This document shows positions 9,377-18,981 of a stretch of 64,000 nucleotides of DNA, in pieces; position 1 is the first letter of the stretch, and every line of letters starts with the position of its first letter. Made by a program: the position numbers and the translations under genes. The DNA is from Litoreibacter ascidiaceicola (GTDB lineage: Bacteria; Pseudomonadota; Alphaproteobacteria; Rhodobacterales; Rhodobacteraceae), in the NCBI RefSeq assembly GCF_900129235.1, contig NZ_FQUV01000007.1, positions 1 to 64,000 of the forward strand, given 5' to 3'. The notes beneath the pieces are model-generated. The model was given only the letters and a program-made list of their open reading frames with translations. It was not told the DNA's origin and did no database searches.

Positions 9377-9621
9377 GTCAATTGCTCCGGTGCTGTCTTC
9401 GTAAATATGCACCCCGACGCAGGGTCGCTGCGGGGGGCATCTGCGTGGGCTTTACGGGCAGTGGCGCTCATGAGGGCGGGCTTTCTCGCAACAAAGTTGC
9501 GCAGGGCCTAGCAATTTAGCGTCTGTGTTACCAGTGGCTTGCGCTTGATTACCTTGCAAATCCGTTACAGACTTCTACCAACGGCGCGGCTGTCGCGTTT
9601 ACCCGAACGGAGGATACCCCC

Positions 9622-11094
9622 ATGACCCGCTGGATTTTAGGAACCGTGGCAGCAACTGCGCTGCTAACAGGGGCGGCCATCGCCAAAACCGATGTAACCA
9701 TCGGGCTGCAACTGGAGCCGCCGCATCTTGACCCGACTTCTGCCGCAGCAGGTGCAATCGACCAGGTGCTGTATTCCAACGTGTTCGAGGGGCTGATGCG
9801 CTTCGCGTCCGACGGCTCGGTCATTAATGGCTTGGCCGAAGACTGGGACATTTCCGAGGACGGCAAAACCTATACCTTCAAACTGCATCGCGGCGTGAAA
9901 TTCCACGACGGCACGGATCTGGATTCTGCCGATGTTAAATTCTCGCTCGACCGTGCGCGGGCCGAAGATTCGGTGAACGCTCAAAAGGCGCTGTTCGCCA
10001 ATATCGCCAGCGTCGAAGCCGTGGATCCACTGACCGTCAAAGTCACGCTGACTGCGCCGCAAGGCAACTTCCTGTTCAACATGGCTTGGGGCGATGCCGT
10101 GATTGTGGCCCCCGAAAGCATCGACGACATCAAGATCAAGCCTATTGGCACCGGCGCGTTCAAGTTCGATGATTGGAAGCAAGGCGACAGTATCACCTTG
10201 GTGAAGAACGCAGATTACTGGGGTGATGCGGCCAAGCTGGACAAAGCCACGTTCAAGTTCATCTCCGAACCGACCGCCGCCTTCGGCGCTATGATGGCCG
10301 AAGACGTGGACGCATTTTACAGCTACCCCGCGCCGGAGAACCTGGCCCAGTTTGAAGCCGACCCGCGCTTTACCGTGCTGGCAGGGAACACCGAGGGCGA
10401 AACGATCCTTGCGATGAACAACAAGCAGGCCCCCTTCGACAACAAACTGGTGCGCGAGGCCGTCAGCCATGCCATCGACCGGCAAGCCATCATCGACGGG
10501 GCGATGTTCGGATACGGCACGCCCATCGGCTCCCACTTCGCGCCGCATAATCCGGCCTATATCGACTTGACGGGGAACTCTGAATACGACCCCGAGAAAG
10601 CCAAAGCCTTACTGGCCGAGGCGGGCATGGCGGACGGCTTCAAGACCACATTGAAACTGCCGCCGCCCTCCTACGCGCGCCGCGGCGGCGAGATCATTGC
10701 GGCGCAACTGCGCGCCGTGGGCATCGAGACGGAAATCAGCAACCTTGAATGGGCGCAATGGCTGGAACAGGCTTTCCGTGGCAAGGATTTCGGCCTGACC
10801 ATCGTGTCGCATACAGAACCGATGGACATCGGCATCTATGCGCGGCCCGACTACTACTTCCAGTATGACAATGCCGACCTGCAAAAGCTGATGGCCGATT
10901 TCGATGTCGAGGCGGATGGCGCTAAACGCACCGAGATGCTGCAACAGGCGCAGACCATCATCTCTGAGGATTACGTCAATGCCTACCTTTTCCAGCTGGC
11001 CCTGACCTCGGTGGTCAATGCTAAGCTGCAAGGTATCTGGCCAGACGCACCGACGCAGGCGATTGATCTGACCGCCGTCAGCTGGTCCGAGTAA
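9622..11094 (+). CDS. ABC transporter periplasmic solute-binding protein, family 5 (peptide type)
   Basis: A 490-residue SBP_bac_5 protein that would capture a di- or oligopeptide-like ligand in the periplasm. Residues 1-21 form a typical Sec signal peptide ending AIA. The family opening (LDPTSAAAG, VFEGLMRF, GLAEDW) and the YTFKLHRGVKFHDG motif follow directly. An AGGA ribosome-binding site precedes the ATG. It heads a run of genes through gluconokinase near 18.9 kb, with permease and ATPase genes immediately downstream. The family also binds opines, nickel chelates, glutathione and sugars, so the ligand is not certain. The P1 aminopeptidase encoded downstream suggests a peptide or amide. 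Confidence 0.92.
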   Translation: MTRWILGTVAATALLTGAAIAKTDVTIGLQLEPPHLDPTSAAAGAIDQVLYSNVFEGLMRFASDGSVINGLAEDWDISEDGKTYTFKLHRGVKFHDGTDLDSADVKFSLDRARAEDSVNAQKALFANIASVEAVDPLTVKVTLTAPQGNFLFNMAWGDAVIVAPESIDDIKIKPIGTGAFKFDDWKQGDSITLVKNADYWGDAAKLDKATFKFISEPTAAFGAMMAEDVDAFYSYPAPENLAQFEADPRFTVLAGNTEGETILAMNNKQAPFDNKLVREAVSHAIDRQAIIDGAMFGYGTPIGSHFAPHNPAYIDLTGNSEYDPEKAKALLAEAGMADGFKTTLKLPPPSYARRGGEIIAAQLRAVGIETEISNLEWAQWLEQAFRGKDFGLTIVSHTEPMDIGIYARPDYYFQYDNADLQKLMADFDVEADGAKRTEMLQQAQTIISEDYVNAYLFQLALTSVVNAKLQGIWPDAPTQAIDLTAVSWSE

Positions 11095-11116
11095 GCGCGG
11101 GGCATAGCGCACCATA

Positions 11117-12061
11117 ATGCTACGCTATGCCATCAAAAGAGTAGGCTCGCTCGCGATCTCGCTGATCGTGGCGAGCCTTGTCATTTTTGCCTGTATTGAA
11201 GTGATCCCCGGCGACCCCGCATCCTTCATGCTGGGCCTTAACGCGCAGCCCGACACGGTCGCAGCGCTGCGTGAAGAACTGGGGCTGAACGCGTCCCTCG
11301 CCACGCGCTATCTGTCGTGGGTAACCGGAATGCTGTCGGGCGACTTTGGTACCTCCTACACGTATCGCTCACCAGTGGCCGAGATCATCGGTGACCGTCT
11401 CTGGATATCCCTTCCGCTTGCGCTTATCGCGCTGGGCCTCACGGTCCTCATCGCCTTTCCGGTCGGCATCCTCGCCGCCACCAAACGCGGCTCTTGGGCA
11501 GATATGTCGGTGATGGGGGCCACACAACTGGGCATCGCCATCCCGAATTTCTGGTTCGCCATGCTGATGGTCCTGCTCTTTGCCATCAACCTGCGCTGGT
11601 TCTCGGCGGGTGGCTTCCCCGGATGGGAAAATCCCGCCGCCGCTTTGAAAGCCTTAACCCTGCCCGCAATCGCGCTGGCCCTGCCGCAAGCCTCGATCCT
11701 TGCCCGCGTCATGCGCTCCGCTCTGCTGGATACCTTGTCGGAGGATTACATCCGCACCTGCCGCGCCAAGGGACTAACCCAACGCCAAGCGCTCTGGCGG
11801 CACGCCCTGCGCAACGCCATGATCCCGGTTCTGACCATCATCGGCCTGCAATTCTCGTTCCTGCTGGCAGGCGCGATCATCATTGAAAACGTCTTCTACC
11901 TGCCGGGCCTTGGGCGCCTTGTCTTCCAAGCCATTTCGCAGCGCGATCTGATCATGGTGGAAAGCGTGGTCTTCCTGCTGGTTTTCGCCGTCATCATGGT
12001 CAATTTCGCCGTCGATCTGGCCTATGCGTGGGTGGACCCCCGCCTCAGGGGGCGCGCATGA
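11117..12061 (+). CDS. ABC transporter permease, DppB type
   Basis: A 314-residue inner-membrane permease of the peptide/nickel class. Six membrane spans are expected. The first helix (RVGSLAISLIVASLVIF) and the following GDPASFMLG periplasmic segment are typical of DppB. The coupling-helix region RTCRAKGLTQRQALWRHALRN, which contacts the ATPase, is intact. It overlaps the next permease by 4 nt (ATGA), which indicates translational coupling. Confidence 0.93.
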   Translation: MLRYAIKRVGSLAISLIVASLVIFACIEVIPGDPASFMLGLNAQPDTVAALREELGLNASLATRYLSWVTGMLSGDFGTSYTYRSPVAEIIGDRLWISLPLALIALGLTVLIAFPVGILAATKRGSWADMSVMGATQLGIAIPNFWFAMLMVLLFAINLRWFSAGGFPGWENPAAALKALTLPAIALALPQASILARVMRSALLDTLSEDYIRTCRAKGLTQRQALWRHALRNAMIPVLTIIGLQFSFLLAGAIIIENVFYLPGLGRLVFQAISQRDLIMVESVVFLLVFAVIMVNFAVDLAYAWVDPRLRGRA

Positions 12062-12867
12062 GGAGTCTCATCTTCGGCCTCGCGCTCACTGTTATGTTTG
12101 CGCTGGGCGCGTTGGTTTCCTTCGTCTGGACGCCCTACGACGTCACCGTTCTGGAAATCGCCAACAAGCTGAAGCCCCCCACCGCCGACCACTGGTTCGG
12201 CACCGACCATTTCGGGCGCGACATCTTCTCGATGATCATGGTCGGCGCACGCACTTCCATCGCCGTGGCAATCGTCGCGGTCGTCATTGGCATGGGACTT
12301 GGCGTGCCCCTTGGCCTTGCCGCCGCTGCCCGCAAAGGCTCGCTTCTGGACGAGGTTATCATGCGCGGCAACGACTTGATCTTCGCTTTTCCCTCGCTGC
12401 TGATCGCCATCCTGATCACTGCCATCTTCGGCCCCTCCGCCGTCAACGCCATCATCGCCATCGGCATCTTCAACATCCCCGTTTTCGCCCGCCTGACGCG
12501 TGGTGCTGCGCTGTCTCTTTGGACCCGTGACTATGTGCTTGCGGCAAGGGTCGCGGGCAAAGGTGCCACCCGTATCTCGGTCGAACACATCCTGCCCAAC
12601 GTCGCCAACCTACTGATCGTGCAAGGCACCATCCAGTTCAGTTTGGGCATTCTGGCCGAGGCTGCCCTATCCTATGTCGGCCTCGGCGCGCAGCCCCCAA
12701 CGCCAAGCTGGGGCCGGATGCTCGCCGACGCGCAAACCCTGATAGCACTTGCGCCCCATGTCGCCCTGTTCCCCGGCTTCGCCATCCTGTTCACCGTCTT
12801 GGGCCTGAACCTTGCAGGCGACGGGTTGCGTGACGCGCTGGACCCGAAGCTGAGGGTGATGCGATGA
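12058..12867 (+). CDS. ABC transporter permease, DppC type
   Basis: A 269-residue second permease. The HWFGTDHFGRDIFS segment after the first helix is the hallmark of DppC proteins. The EAA-like coupling loop is at VLAARVAGKGATRIS. The start is taken at the ATGA overlap with the DppB-type gene; an upstream ATG at 12028 would add ten unlikely residues. It also overlaps the ATPase gene by 4 nt. Confidence 0.93.
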   Translation: MRSLIFGLALTVMFALGALVSFVWTPYDVTVLEIANKLKPPTADHWFGTDHFGRDIFSMIMVGARTSIAVAIVAVVIGMGLGVPLGLAAAARKGSLLDEVIMRGNDLIFAFPSLLIAILITAIFGPSAVNAIIAIGIFNIPVFARLTRGAALSLWTRDYVLAARVAGKGATRISVEHILPNVANLLIVQGTIQFSLGILAEAALSYVGLGAQPPTPSWGRMLADAQTLIALAPHVALFPGFAILFTVLGLNLAGDGLRDALDPKLRVMR

Positions 12868-14417
12868 CACTCCTGTCCATCGAAAACCTGTCCCTGTCGA
12901 TCCGCGGCACTCCGATATTGCGGGACGTGTCCCTGTCCGTCGGTCACGGTGAAATCCTTGGCGTCATCGGCGAAAGTGGTTCCGGCAAGTCGCTGACCGC
13001 GTTCTCGGTCCTGCAATTGCTGCCAAGTGGCGCGAGCTGCGAAGGGCGCATCAACCTGCTTGGCGAGGACGTGCTGGCCAAATCGGAGTCTGCCCTCTGC
13101 GCCATGCGGGGCCGCGACGTGGGTATGGTGTTTCAAGAGCCGATGACTGCGCTGAACCCCGTGCAAACCATCGGCGCACAGGTGGCTGAAACCATCCTGA
13201 TCCACGAGCCGGACACCTCCAAGGTGGACGCAATGAAGCGCGCCGCCCATGCCCTGACCCGCTGCGAGTTGCCGCAAGACAAGTTCCCCCTCAGCCGCTA
13301 TCCGCACGAGATGTCCGGTGGCCAGCGCCAGCGCGTGGTGATCGCCATGGCGATTGCCTTACAGCCGAAACTGCTGATCGCGGACGAGCCGACAACGGCC
13401 CTCGACGTGACCACACAAGCCGAAATCCTCGACCTGTTGGCCCGACTTGTACGCGAGGATGACATGGGCTTGATGCTCATTTCTCACGACCTTGCCGTTG
13501 TCACCGACATGGCCCACCGCATCGCCATCATGAAGAACGGCGCGGTAGTGGAGGAAGGCGGCGCGGACCTGCACCGCACCATGAGCCACCCCTACACCAA
13601 GGCCCTGTTCAAGGCGTCCAGCCACCAGCCCGACCGCAACGTAACTCCGCAAGACACGCCACTTTTGCAGGTCCAAAGCGCCACCCGTGACTACACGTTG
13701 CCGCGCAAATCCCTGTTCGGTCAGGCGGACAAATTCCGCGCCGTGGACAACGTGAGCTTCCAGATCAAGCGCGGCGAAAGCCTCGGCCTCGTGGGCGAAA
13801 GCGGCTGCGGAAAATCGACCTTGACGCGGGCGATCCTCGGGCTTGAACCATTGCAAGGCGGCACAATCCTGCTCGACGGCCAACCCGTCGGCCCAGAGGT
13901 GCGCCGCAAGATGCAGGTCGTGTTCCAAGACCCCTATGGCAGCTTCAATCCCCGTCACAAGGTCGCCCGTCTGGTGTCTGAGCCGTTCCATCTGCTGGGC
14001 CGCAAAGCCACCGAAGCGGAGATCGACGAAGCGCTCATCTCCGTCGGCCTCACCCCCGCCGACAAGACCAAATACATCCACGAGTTTTCCGGCGGCCAGC
14101 GCCAACGCATCGCCATCGCACGCGCCCTGATCATCAAGCCCGAACTCATCGTACTGGACGAGGCCGTATCGGCCCTCGACGTGTCGATCAGGGCGCAAAT
14201 CCTCGATTTGCTGGCCGATCTGTCCGACCGGTTCGGCCTGACCTATCTGTTCATCTCCCACGATCTGTCCGTGGTTCGCGCCATCACCGACCGTTGCCTT
14301 GTGATGCAATCGGGGAAAATCGTGGAGGAGGGCGACACTGAACACCTGTTCACCGCGCCCTCACACCCCTACACTCAAACCCTGATCGCCGCCGCACCGA
14401 CGCTGCCCGACTTGTAG
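12864..14417 (+). CDS. Fused dipeptide-type ABC ATPase (DppD-DppF fusion)
   Basis: A 517-residue protein carrying two complete nucleotide-binding domains in one chain. The first has Walker A GESGSGKS, signature MSGGQRQR and Walker B LLIADEPT. The second has Walker A GESGCGKS, signature FSGGQRQR and Walker B LIVLDEAV. The oligopeptide-type C-terminal segments (SHPYTKALF and SHPYTQTLI) follow each half. In many bacteria the two halves are separate proteins; the fusion fixes the heterodimer. It closes the transporter set, and the aldehyde dehydrogenase gene starts 12 nt later. Confidence 0.95.
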   Translation: MTLLSIENLSLSIRGTPILRDVSLSVGHGEILGVIGESGSGKSLTAFSVLQLLPSGASCEGRINLLGEDVLAKSESALCAMRGRDVGMVFQEPMTALNPVQTIGAQVAETILIHEPDTSKVDAMKRAAHALTRCELPQDKFPLSRYPHEMSGGQRQRVVIAMAIALQPKLLIADEPTTALDVTTQAEILDLLARLVREDDMGLMLISHDLAVVTDMAHRIAIMKNGAVVEEGGADLHRTMSHPYTKALFKASSHQPDRNVTPQDTPLLQVQSATRDYTLPRKSLFGQADKFRAVDNVSFQIKRGESLGLVGESGCGKSTLTRAILGLEPLQGGTILLDGQPVGPEVRRKMQVVFQDPYGSFNPRHKVARLVSEPFHLLGRKATEAEIDEALISVGLTPADKTKYIHEFSGGQRQRIAIARALIIKPELIVLDEAVSALDVSIRAQILDLLADLSDRFGLTYLFISHDLSVVRAITDRCLVMQSGKIVEEGDTEHLFTAPSHPYTQTLIAAAPTLPDL

Positions 14418-14429
14418 AAAGGCCCGAAC

Positions 14430-15884
14430 ATGAGCATCCAAGACATCTGGTTCGACACTGCCCTGTGCTTCATCGGCGGTGCATGGGTCGACCCCGCCGC
14501 AGGGCAGACGCTTGAGCTTGGCAACCCCTCCACGGGCGAGGTCATCTGCCTGATTGCCCGCGGTCAGCAGGACGATATCGACCGCGCGGTGACCGCCGCG
14601 CAGGAGGCCCTGCAAGGCCCATGGGCCCGCATGACGGCCCCTGAACGCGGACGCATCCTCGCCAAGATCGGCCTGTTGGTTCTGGAAAACGCCGACAGAC
14701 TCGCGCGGCTAGAGGCCATGGATGTCGGCAAACCGCTGAAACAGGCGAAAGCCGACGCTCTCGCGCTGGCCCGTTACATGGAATTTTATGGTGGCGCTGC
14801 TGACAAGCTGCACGGCCACACGATCCCCTATCTCGACGGCTATACGGTCTACACCCTGCGCGAGCCGCATGGCGTCACCGGCCACATCATCCCGTGGAAC
14901 TATCCGATGCAGATCATCGGTCGCTCCGTTGGCGCGGCATTGGCCATGGGCAACGCCGCCGTGCTGAAACCGGCGGAGGAGGCCTGCCTGACCGCGTTGG
15001 CTTTTGCCGACCTCGCTCGCCAAGCGGGTCTGCCCGAAGGGGTGCTGAACGTGGTTCCCGGCCTAGGCATCGAAGCAGGCGCGGCGCTGTCGGGCCATGC
15101 GGGCGTCAATCACGTGTCTTTCACCGGCTCCGTCGGTGTGGGCAAGCTGATCCAGCGCCAAGCGTCCGAACACATCGTCCCCGTCACGCTGGAGCTTGGC
15201 GGCAAGTCCCCGCAACTGGTCTTTGACGACGCCGACATCGAGGCGGCCTTGCCGTTCCTCGTGAACGCGGGTGTGCAAAACGCGGGCCAGACCTGCTCTG
15301 CCTCGTCACGCATCCTCGTGCAGCGCGGCGTGTTTGACGAGGTGCTGGACCGCATGGCGGCCCGCTACGGCGAGCTACAAGTCGGCCCCGCCATGTCGGA
15401 CCTTGATGTCGGCCCGCTAATTTCCGCCCGCCAAAAAGAAATCGTTGAAGGCTTCCTCGCCCAAGGCGCATCACTGGAAAAAGCCGCCCAAGGTCAGATC
15501 GTTAGCGACGCCCCCGCAGGCGGACACTACGTTGCCCCCACACTATTCGCAGGCGTCAGCCCTGGCCATATCCTCGCCCAAGAGGAAATCTTCGGCCCCG
15601 TCCAAGTAGTCATCCCCTTCGATGACGAGGCCGAGGCGCTGTCGATCGCCAACGGCACCCAGTTCGGCCTTGTGGCCTCCGTCTGGTCCCGCGACGGCGC
15701 GCGTCAGATGCGGCTGGCAAAAGCGCTGCGCTCGGGTCAGGTATTCCTGAATAACTATGGCGCAGGCGGCGGGGTGGAGCTTCCGTTTGGCGGCACAGGC
15801 CTGTCCGGCCATGGACGCGAAAAGGGTTTCGAGGCGCTTTACGGCTTCTCGACCCTCAAAACCGTGGCCGCCCTGCACGGCTGA
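14430..15884 (+). CDS. NAD(P)-dependent aldehyde dehydrogenase
   Basis: A 484-residue ALDH-superfamily enzyme oxidising an aldehyde to the acid. The catalytic Cys is in NAGQTCSASSR, the general-base Glu in LELGGKSPQ, the oxyanion Asn in PWNYPMQ and the cofactor loop in FTGSVGVGK. It resembles betaine-aldehyde, aminobutyraldehyde and general aldehyde dehydrogenases; the substrate is not determined by these motifs. It lies 12 nt after the ABC ATPase and 23 nt before an SDR gene, so it is probably in the same catabolic transcript. Confidence 0.9.
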   Translation: MSIQDIWFDTALCFIGGAWVDPAAGQTLELGNPSTGEVICLIARGQQDDIDRAVTAAQEALQGPWARMTAPERGRILAKIGLLVLENADRLARLEAMDVGKPLKQAKADALALARYMEFYGGAADKLHGHTIPYLDGYTVYTLREPHGVTGHIIPWNYPMQIIGRSVGAALAMGNAAVLKPAEEACLTALAFADLARQAGLPEGVLNVVPGLGIEAGAALSGHAGVNHVSFTGSVGVGKLIQRQASEHIVPVTLELGGKSPQLVFDDADIEAALPFLVNAGVQNAGQTCSASSRILVQRGVFDEVLDRMAARYGELQVGPAMSDLDVGPLISARQKEIVEGFLAQGASLEKAAQGQIVSDAPAGGHYVAPTLFAGVSPGHILAQEEIFGPVQVVIPFDDEAEALSIANGTQFGLVASVWSRDGARQMRLAKALRSGQVFLNNYGAGGGVELPFGGTGLSGHGREKGFEALYGFSTLKTVAALHG

Positions 15885-15907
15885 ACATAACATAAGGGAG
15901 ACACCAC

Positions 15908-16648
15908 ATGCGTCTTGAAGGAAAAACAGCAATCGTCACCGGTGGCGCGTCGGGCTTCGGCGCAGGGATCGCGCGTAAGTTTGTGGCCGAAGGCGCGAAT
16001 GTCATGATCGCAGATTTGAACATGGCGGATGACTTGGTGGCAGAGCTTGGCCAAAACGCCCGCGCGGTAGAGACCAACGTCGCCCAAGACGCCAGCGTTC
16101 AAGCCATGGTGCAAGCCACGCTCGACGCCTTCGGGCGCATCGACATCCTGATCAACAACGCAGGCACCACGCACCTGCCGACCCCGATGGAAGACGTCTC
16201 CGAAGACGACTTTGACAAGGTGTTCGCGGTGAACTGCAAGTCCGTCTACCTGACCGCCAAACACCTTGTTCCGCTGCTCAAGAAACAGGGCAGCGGGGCC
16301 ATCCTCAACGTGGCCTCCACCGCTGGCGTCAGTCCGCGCCCGCGCCTGAACTGGTACAACGCCTCCAAAGGCTGGATGAACACCGCGACCAAGGCAATGG
16401 CGGTGGAGCTTGCCCCCGAAGGCGTCCGCGTCAACGCGATCAACCCCGTGGCGGGCGAGACGCCCTTGCTCAAAAGTTTCATGGGCGAAGACACACCGGA
16501 AATCCGCGCAAAATTCCTGTCCACCATCCCCTTGGGCCGCTTTTCCACGCCCGAGGACATGGCCAACGCCGCCTGCTTCCTCTGCTCCGACGAGGCGTCG
16601 ATGATTACCGGCGTCTGCATGGAAGTCGACGGCGGGCGGTGCATCTGA
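15908..16648 (+). CDS. SDR family oxidoreductase (classical)
   Basis: A 246-residue classical short-chain dehydrogenase. The NAD(P) motif is TGGASGFG (residues 12-19), followed by NNAG and the catalytic S...YNASK triad, with Ser near 137 and Tyr/Lys near 149-153. An acidic Asp at the end of the second beta strand (IADLN) suggests NAD preference. A GGGAG box precedes the ATG. The stop overlaps the next start (TGATG), coupling it to the P1 peptidase. Substrate unknown. Confidence 0.88.
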   Translation: MRLEGKTAIVTGGASGFGAGIARKFVAEGANVMIADLNMADDLVAELGQNARAVETNVAQDASVQAMVQATLDAFGRIDILINNAGTTHLPTPMEDVSEDDFDKVFAVNCKSVYLTAKHLVPLLKKQGSGAILNVASTAGVSPRPRLNWYNASKGWMNTATKAMAVELAPEGVRVNAINPVAGETPLLKSFMGEDTPEIRAKFLSTIPLGRFSTPEDMANAACFLCSDEASMITGVCMEVDGGRCI

Positions 16649-17622
16649 TGAAAGCCGGTCCGCGCAACCTGATCACCGATGTGGTGGGCCTGAAAGTCGG
16701 CAACGCCCAAGACGCCACGCTGAAATCCGGCGTCACCGTGTTGACTGCGGACGTGCCTTTCATGGCGTCGGTGCATGTCATGGGCGGCGCACCCGGCTCG
16801 CGGGAAACGGACTTGCTCGACCCTGATAAATCCGTCGAAGGCGTGGACGCGCTGGTCCTCTCTGGCGGCTCTGCTTTTGGGCTGGACGCCGCCTCTGGCG
16901 TGACTGCTGGCCTGCGTGAGCAAGGGCGCGGCTTTACGGTGGGCGATATGCGCGTGCCGATCATTCCCGCCGCGATCATATTCGATCTGCTCAATGGCGG
17001 GCGCAAGGACTGGGGCGAGAACCCCTACGCCAAACTGGGCCGCGCAGCACTCGACAACGCAACGGCAGATTTCGCTTTGGGGTCGGTCGGAGCTGGCACA
17101 GGTGCGACCTCCGCCACCTACAAGGGCGGACTGGGTTCCGCCTCCATCATCCTCGACGACGGCGTGACCGTTGCTGCCATCGTTGCCGCCAACCCCATCG
17201 GCTCAGTCGTCACGCCCGCCGGAAAGTTCTGGGCGGCACAGTCCGAGATCGACGCTGAATTCGGCGGTCTTGGCGGCGATCCCGCGTCTTATGGCGCGGT
17301 CAGGCTGCCGCTGAAAACCGACGCGGGCGAGGGCGCAAACACCACCATCGCCATCGTCGCCACCGACGCCAAGCTGACCAAGCCGCAGGCCAAACGCATG
17401 GCCGTCGCCGCCCATGACGGCATGGCGCGGGCCATCGTTCCGTCGCACACGCCGATGGACGGGGACTTGGTTTTCGCCGTCTCCGCAGGCGAAAAGCAAG
17501 GTGATCCACTGATGATCGGTCACGCCGCCGCGACCTGCCTTGCCCGCGCCATCGCCCGCGCGATCTTTGAGGCGACCCCCGCCGAAAACGATCCGCTGCC
17601 CTGCTTCAACCCCAATACATAA
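16648..17622 (+). CDS. P1 family peptidase (DmpA-like aminopeptidase, self-processing)
   Basis: A 324-residue member of the DmpA/BapA N-terminal nucleophile family, which cleaves itself into two chains and then hydrolyses N-terminal residues, D-amino-acid amides or small peptides. The opening NLITDVVGLKVGNA and the LSGGSAFGLDAASGV block are characteristic. The likely self-cleavage point is in GGLGSAS (about residues 165-171), exposing Ser as nucleophile. No signal peptide, so it acts in the cytoplasm. It overlaps the SDR stop by one base. Beside a peptide-type importer it is a good candidate for processing the imported compound. Confidence 0.85.
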   Translation: MKAGPRNLITDVVGLKVGNAQDATLKSGVTVLTADVPFMASVHVMGGAPGSRETDLLDPDKSVEGVDALVLSGGSAFGLDAASGVTAGLREQGRGFTVGDMRVPIIPAAIIFDLLNGGRKDWGENPYAKLGRAALDNATADFALGSVGAGTGATSATYKGGLGSASIILDDGVTVAAIVAANPIGSVVTPAGKFWAAQSEIDAEFGGLGGDPASYGAVRLPLKTDAGEGANTTIAIVATDAKLTKPQAKRMAVAAHDGMARAIVPSHTPMDGDLVFAVSAGEKQGDPLMIGHAAATCLARAIARAIFEATPAENDPLPCFNPNT

Positions 17623-17685
17623 GCGCTTTTCGGCACGCCGTTTTTCGTGCCACAATACCAGCACTCACACATCAAGGATGACACC

Positions 17686-18447
17686 ATGACCAAGGGCGCC
17701 GCTCTTTTCGACCTCACAGGCAAGCGCGCGCTTGTCACCGGCTCCTCTCAGGGCATCGGCTACGCCTTGGCGCAAGGGCTGAAAGACGCAGGGGCCGAGA
17801 TCATCCTGAACGGGCGTGATGAGGCCAAGCTCGCCGCCGCCGCCAAGGCGCTCGACACGCCGCACACGCTGGCATTCGATGCAACTGACCACGAGGCCGT
17901 GCGCAAAGCCGTTGACGACTTCGAGGCCAAAACCGGCCCCATCGACATCCTGATCAACAACGCCGGCATGCAGCACCGCACGGAGTTGGAAAACTTCCCC
18001 GCCGAGGCGTTCGAGAAGCTGCTGCAAACCAATATCGCCTCGGTCTTCCATGTCGGCCAAGCCGTCGCGCGCCACATGATCGAACGGGGCGCGGGCAAGA
18101 TCATCAACATCGCCTCCGTGCAAACTGCCTTGGCCCGTCCCGGCATCGCGCCTTACACGGCGACCAAGGGCGCGGTTGGCAACCTGACCAAGGGCATGGC
18201 GACCGACTGGGCCAAACACGGGCTGCAATGCAACGCCATCGCGCCGGGCTATTTCGACACGCCGCTGAACGCTGCACTGGTCGCCGACGCGGACTTCTCC
18301 TCTTGGCTGGAGAAACGCACCCCCGCAGGCCGCTGGGGCAACGTCGACGAGCTCGTCGGCGCGGCGGTGTTCCTGTCCTCGCCTGCGTCCAGCTTCGTCA
18401 ACGGCCACATCCTCTATGTCGATGGTGGCATCACGGCCTCGTTGTAA
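17686..18447 (+). CDS. Gluconate 5-dehydrogenase-type SDR
   Basis: A 253-residue SDR that fits gluconate 5-dehydrogenase (5-keto-D-gluconate reductase). The opening FDLTGKRALVTGSSQGIG, the NGRD strand end typical of NADP-using members and the NNAGMQHR segment are characteristic of this group. The catalytic Ser-Tyr-Lys is at ASVQ...YTATK. The ATG at 17686 has AAGGA upstream; an in-frame ATG 39 nt earlier is not needed. Gluconokinase starts at the very next base after its stop, which supports a role in gluconate/ketogluconate use. Confidence 0.82.
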   Translation: MTKGAALFDLTGKRALVTGSSQGIGYALAQGLKDAGAEIILNGRDEAKLAAAAKALDTPHTLAFDATDHEAVRKAVDDFEAKTGPIDILINNAGMQHRTELENFPAEAFEKLLQTNIASVFHVGQAVARHMIERGAGKIINIASVQTALARPGIAPYTATKGAVGNLTKGMATDWAKHGLQCNAIAPGYFDTPLNAALVADADFSSWLEKRTPAGRWGNVDELVGAAVFLSSPASSFVNGHILYVDGGITASL

Positions 18448-18945
18448 ATGCTGAAAGTCATCGTCATGGGCGTTGCCGGATGCGGTAAGTCCTCGGTCGG
18501 GCAAGCCGTTGCAGCCAGGCTCGGCGCGCAGTATTTCGATGGCGACGATCTGCACCCGCAAAGCAATATCGACAAGATGGCCGCAGGTACGCCGCTCAAC
18601 GACACCGACCGCGCGCCATGGCTCGACAAGGTTGGGATGGCGTTGGCAGAGGCCACCGAGCCGACGCTGATCGGCTGCTCCGCCCTCAAACGCGCCTACC
18701 GCAACCGCATCCGCGCGGCCTGCCCGCAAACGCAATTCGCGCACCTTATGGGGGACCGCGCGGTGATCGAGGGGCGCATGTCCGCGCGCAGCGGCCATTT
18801 TATGCCCGTCAGCCTGCTCGACAGTCAATTCGCGACGCTGGAACCGTTGCAAGCTAACGAGGCAGGCTTCGCCGTCGACATCGCACAAGACCTGGACGCC
18901 GTGGTGCAGCAAATGATCGCCTGCCTGAGCTATCCGAACTCGTGA
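18448..18945 (+). CDS. Gluconokinase
   Basis: A 165-residue P-loop kinase phosphorylating D-gluconate to 6-phosphogluconate, feeding the Entner-Doudoroff or pentose phosphate routes. Walker A is GVAGCGKSS (residues 7-15). FDGDDLHP and NIDKMAAGTPLNDTDR form the substrate region typical of GntK/IdnK. The SALKRAYR segment and LxSQFATLEP end also fit. It directly follows the gluconate 5-dehydrogenase. No gluconate permease is visible in the window. Confidence 0.93.
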   Translation: MLKVIVMGVAGCGKSSVGQAVAARLGAQYFDGDDLHPQSNIDKMAAGTPLNDTDRAPWLDKVGMALAEATEPTLIGCSALKRAYRNRIRAACPQTQFAHLMGDRAVIEGRMSARSGHFMPVSLLDSQFATLEPLQANEAGFAVDIAQDLDAVVQQMIACLSYPNS

Positions 18946-18981
18946 CTTCCCCCCGACGCGACCCTCGGCTACATATGGCGC

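Noticed and set aside
9413-9511. Possible short ORF (about 34 codons) before the solute-binding protein gene
   Set aside because: No ribosome-binding site, no coupling with neighbours and an Arg/Ala composition typical of random GC-rich sequence.
9664-10548. A 294-codon minus-strand frame
   Set aside because: Antisense shadow of the solute-binding protein gene, which has a signal peptide and clear family blocks.
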